From an uncultured Clostridium sp. (GTDB lineage Bacteria > Bacillota > Clostridia > TANB77 > CAG-508): a stretch of 8,172 nt of DNA. A model generated the notes under the pieces. The model was not told the origin of the DNA, searched no databases, and saw nothing but the letters and a program-made list of their open reading frames with translations. This document shows positions 7,105 through 8,172 of the stretch, piece by piece. Location of the stretch: the NCBI GenBank assembly GCA_946497585.1, contig CAMMLF010000069.1:1-8172 (forward strand). Direction: 5' to 3'. Position numbers and translations under genes: made by a program. How positions within the stretch are numbered: the first letter of the stretch is position 1; each line of letters begins with the position of its first letter.

Positions 7105-7298
7105 TCACGGAAGCCGCCTTTTCAGACTAGCCTCGAAATATGCCTTCTTGTCTTTTTCACATCTTGTAACATATTTTGTACCATCGTAAAACTGAGTTTT
7201 TTTCCTTTCGGCATATACCTTACGGGACAATTTTCATTTTTACAAAAAGCACATTTTAAGTTGCTTTTCAAGACAGAAAAGAATGTCAGCTTAGCCAT
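7105..7298 (-). CDS. Small Cys-rich protein encoded across a -1 frameshift site
   Basis: The ATG at 7298 follows AAGGAGG by 4-5 nt, an excellent start. The first frame reads MAKLTFFSVLKSN, then C-x2-C-x4-C (CAFCKNENC, residues 16-24), up to GKK at 32-34. If it stays in frame it ends at 7122 after 58 residues with a tail of ordinary appearance. After a -1 shift at the A7 run (7203-7197) the reading is TQFYDGTKYVTRCEKDKKAY and on to LKRRLP, stopping at 7105. That gives 64 residues with a fourth Cys (46), a plausible zinc-binding set. The shifted tail looks more protein-like, with charged and aromatic residues and the motif TRCEKDKKAYFE. The phase is exactly A AAA AAA, the classical -1 slippery heptamer, but loss of one A from an A8 run would give the same picture. 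The protein family is not recognised. The gene is divergent from the one at 7423 and absent from simple long-ORF lists. Confidence 0.5.
7197..7203 (-). promoter_or_regulatory. A AAA AAA slippery heptamer (possible -1 frameshift site)
   Basis: On the minus strand the third base of GGA (Gly32) and two AAA Lys codons form A AAA AAA in the correct phase for simultaneous -1 slippage, and the -1 frame then stays open for 30 more codons. I see no strong downstream stem-loop to stimulate it, so polymerase slippage or a homopolymer indel remain alternatives. Confidence 0.4.
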
Positions 7299-7340
7299 AT
7301 TTCCTCCTTCAATAATTATTGTGTATTTTTACTAATTTTA

Positions 7341-7369
7341 TTGATGTTTCAGCATTCTTTTGATATAAT
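7341..7369 (+). promoter_or_regulatory. Sigma-A promoter for the orphan plus-strand gene
   Basis: TTGATG (7341-7346), a 17-nt spacer and TATAAT (7364-7369) precede the gene at 7423, with a leader of about 45 nt ending in a GGAAGGAG ribosome binding site (7405-7412). This is the only confident promoter in the gap between the two divergent small genes. Confidence 0.7.
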
Positions 7370-7422
7370 ATAAATACGCAACTCTTAATAACCATTTCAA
7401 ATTTGGAAGGAGTGTGGCTAAT

Positions 7423-7788
7423 ATGCCGATGGTTGGAAGAAAGAGTCAAGCGACAATTATCGCTGATTATGAGCTTTTGCAAGAGCTTCATGAGAAATGG
7501 CGGAACAGCAAAACATTAGCTGGAATTAAACCGATGGATGCAAGGAAGTATGAAGTCTTTAATCTTTCTAATAATTCTAGTGATGGTATTGCTATGTGGA
7601 ACGGAAAATATTGTGCTTTGCTTTCCTCAAAAGACAACGCAGAACCGTACGATTTTATCGAAATGGTAATGCGTGATATGGAAGAAGGCGATATCGTTGT
7701 TCTGTTCTCGGAGGCCGACTACGAAGCAGCAAAAAAATGTGACTATCACATCAAGGCAAAAAAACTCAAGGTAAAACTTGAGAATTAA
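7423..7788 (+). CDS. Hypothetical protein, about 121 residues, family not recognised
   Basis: The chosen start is ATG 7423, 10 nt after AAGGAG; the GTG at 7414 is only one base from that site and an ATG at 7429 is also possible. The protein has a polar N-terminus (MPMVGRKSQATIIADYELLQ), a helical segment ELHEKWRNSK, a central DGIAMWNGKYCALLSSKDN, an acidic FIEMVMRDMEEGDIVVLFSEADYEAAKKCDYH and a basic end (IKAKKLKVKLEN). It has no signal peptide or membrane segment, so it is likely a small soluble alpha/beta protein. Its base composition is clearly richer in GC than the envelope genes to the left, which suggests a different origin. It has its own promoter and a strong terminator right after the stop. 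It is divergent from the small Cys-rich gene, and the pair may form one accessory unit. I do not assign a function. Confidence 0.75.
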   Translation: MPMVGRKSQATIIADYELLQELHEKWRNSKTLAGIKPMDARKYEVFNLSNNSSDGIAMWNGKYCALLSSKDNAEPYDFIEMVMRDMEEGDIVVLFSEADYEAAKKCDYHIKAKKLKVKLEN

Positions 7789-7828
7789 CGGCAAAGAGGC
7801 TGTCCTATTTGGGATAGCCTCTTTGCCG
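7789..7828 (+). terminator. 17-bp-stem terminator hairpin
   Basis: CGGCAAAGAGGCTGTCC pairs with GGATAGCCTCTTTGCCG (one G-U) around a TATTTG loop. It starts on the base after the TAA of the orphan gene. The tail after the stem (TTAGATAATATTTAA) is weak in T, but the stem is very stable. It also lies directly downstream of the degenerate reading frame on the other strand, so it may serve both directions. Confidence 0.7.
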
Positions 7829-7981
7829 TTAGATAATATTTAACAAATACATTACAACTCTATTTTGTTCTGCTGGTTCCATTTCCATGAGTTTAGCCAT
7901 TACAAGTTTATATTTTTTAAAGTTTATAAGTGTAGTTCTATATTCTCCATCAAATTCTTTGAGAAATAGGACTTTGACTTG
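7829..7981 (-). pseudogene. Degenerate small reading frame, possible gene remnant
   Basis: On the minus strand 50 codons are open between a TGA at 7984-7982 and a TAA ending at 7829. The product looks like real protein: FLKEFDGEYRTTLINFKKYK followed by LVMAKLMEMEPAEQNRVVMY and LLNII. No ATG with a ribosome binding site opens this frame at its 5' end. An ATG at 7986 preceded by a G-rich stretch opens another frame (MTSQSPIS) that would join by a +1 shift near 7965. That suggests a small gene broken by a frameshift, or the tail of a deleted larger gene. The family is not recognised. With the hairpins beside it, this covers the otherwise gene-free stretch up to the tRNA. Confidence 0.35.
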
Positions 7982-8027
7982 TCATAAGTCCTAACCCCCT
8001 ATGAGTTATGACGTACCATCATAACTC
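7968..8027. repeat. Pair of adjacent inverted repeats upstream of the gene remnant
   Basis: GAGTTATGA (8003-8011) and TCATAACTC (8019-8027) form a 9-bp stem with a 7-nt loop. AGGACTT (7968-7974) and AAGTCCT (7986-7992) form a 7-bp stem that includes the possible start codon of the remnant. They are separated by a short C-rich stretch (CCCCCT, 7995-8000). Neither has a T run. They could be a regulatory leader or the ends of a lost element. Confidence 0.5.
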
Positions 8028-8066
8028 GTGGAATTTGTACAGCAATAAAATTCATTGAATTTTTCG

Positions 8067-8102
8067 CAAAAGAAAAAATCAATCAGAAATCTGATTGATT
8101 TT
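8067..8102 (-). terminator. Rho-independent terminator of the tRNA transcript
   Basis: AAAATCAATCAG and CTGATTGATTTT form a perfect 12-bp stem around a 4-nt loop (8075-8102). On the minus strand it continues as TTTTTTCTTTT. It lies 40 nt past the tRNA 3' end, in the right direction for it. Confidence 0.85.
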
Positions 8103-8142
8103 ATATCAATTCTGCTTCTATTAGTTCGAACAGAAACGTCAT

Positions 8143-8172
8143 TGGTGCGGATGAAGGGACTTGAACCCCCAC
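8143..8172 (-). tRNA. tRNA 3' end, partial, probably tRNA-Leu
   Basis: The minus strand shows the T arm with GGTTCAAGTC and a GGGGG/CCCTT stem with two G-U pairs. After it come acceptor strand CATCCGC, discriminator A and an encoded CCA. The tRNA must begin with GCGGATG, which together with discriminator A fits bacterial tRNA-Leu. The anticodon lies outside the window, so the isotype is a judgement from the acceptor stem only. Confidence 0.8.

Noticed and set aside
7090..7335. Plus-strand 81-codon open frame
   Set aside because: It is opposite the small Cys-rich gene, lacks a ribosome binding site and crosses the terminator-proximal region; a shadow of the minus-strand gene.
7309..7491. Minus-strand 60-codon open frame
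   Set aside because: It runs across the plus-strand promoter and into the orphan gene; no ribosome binding site and no family features.
8124..8131. GTTCGAAC palindrome as a LexA-like box
   Set aside because: It lacks the four-base spacer of a GAAC-N4-GTTC box, lies in the tRNA trailer and precedes no gene start.
8102..8141. ATG frame of 13 codons (MTFLFELIEAELI) right after the tRNA CCA on the minus strand
   Set aside because: Too short and inside the tRNA trailer before its terminator; no ribosome binding site.
1..8172. CRISPR array or tandem repeats
   Set aside because: No regularly spaced repeats were seen; the repeated features are single palindromes and terminator hairpins.

Overview
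The window looks like chromosomal DNA of an AT-rich Gram-positive anaerobe, probably a gut-type Clostridia (Bacillota). The support is the very low GC content, strong AGGAGG-type ribosome binding sites, TTGaca/TATAAT promoters, and a SigV/RsiV-like sigma and anti-sigma pair. Species cannot be told from the sequence. Standard stop codons are used, with TGA ending several genes.

Region 1 (about 77-5920, all on the minus strand, so transcription runs from high to low coordinates) is a cell-envelope block. In order of transcription it holds a membrane-anchored SGNH/GDSL hydrolase or esterase, a DUF4358 membrane protein, an ECF sigma factor, its RsiV-like membrane anti-sigma factor (coupled by an ATGA overlap), an MBOAT O-acyltransferase and a DHHW (AlgX/AlgJ-like) protein. 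MBOAT plus SGNH/DHHW partners is the usual layout for moving acetyl groups across the membrane onto an extracellular polymer. RsiV-type anti-sigma factors are known lysozyme receptors in Bacillus and relatives. The arrangement therefore suggests an envelope-stress-controlled wall or polysaccharide acetylation module. As given, the MBOAT gene has a one-base insertion at 1884, just before its catalytic WHG histidine. In this copy it is either broken or carries a sequence error.

Region 2 (about 5921-7830) looks accessory. It holds a dinD-like gene with its own promoter and terminator and a striking 28-bp perfect palindrome inside the coding sequence. Next is a small Cys-rich gene whose two halves lie in different frames joined at a canonical A AAA AAA slippery heptamer. 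A divergent gene of unknown function follows, visibly richer in GC than its surroundings and ending in a 17-bp-stem terminator hairpin.

Region 3 (about 7829-8172) holds a decayed-looking small reading frame, two extra hairpins, a strong terminator, and the 3' end of a tRNA gene (minus strand, CCA encoded, probably tRNA-Leu) that runs off the window. Accessory genes beside a tRNA suggest an insertion-prone site, but no integrase or transposase is visible.
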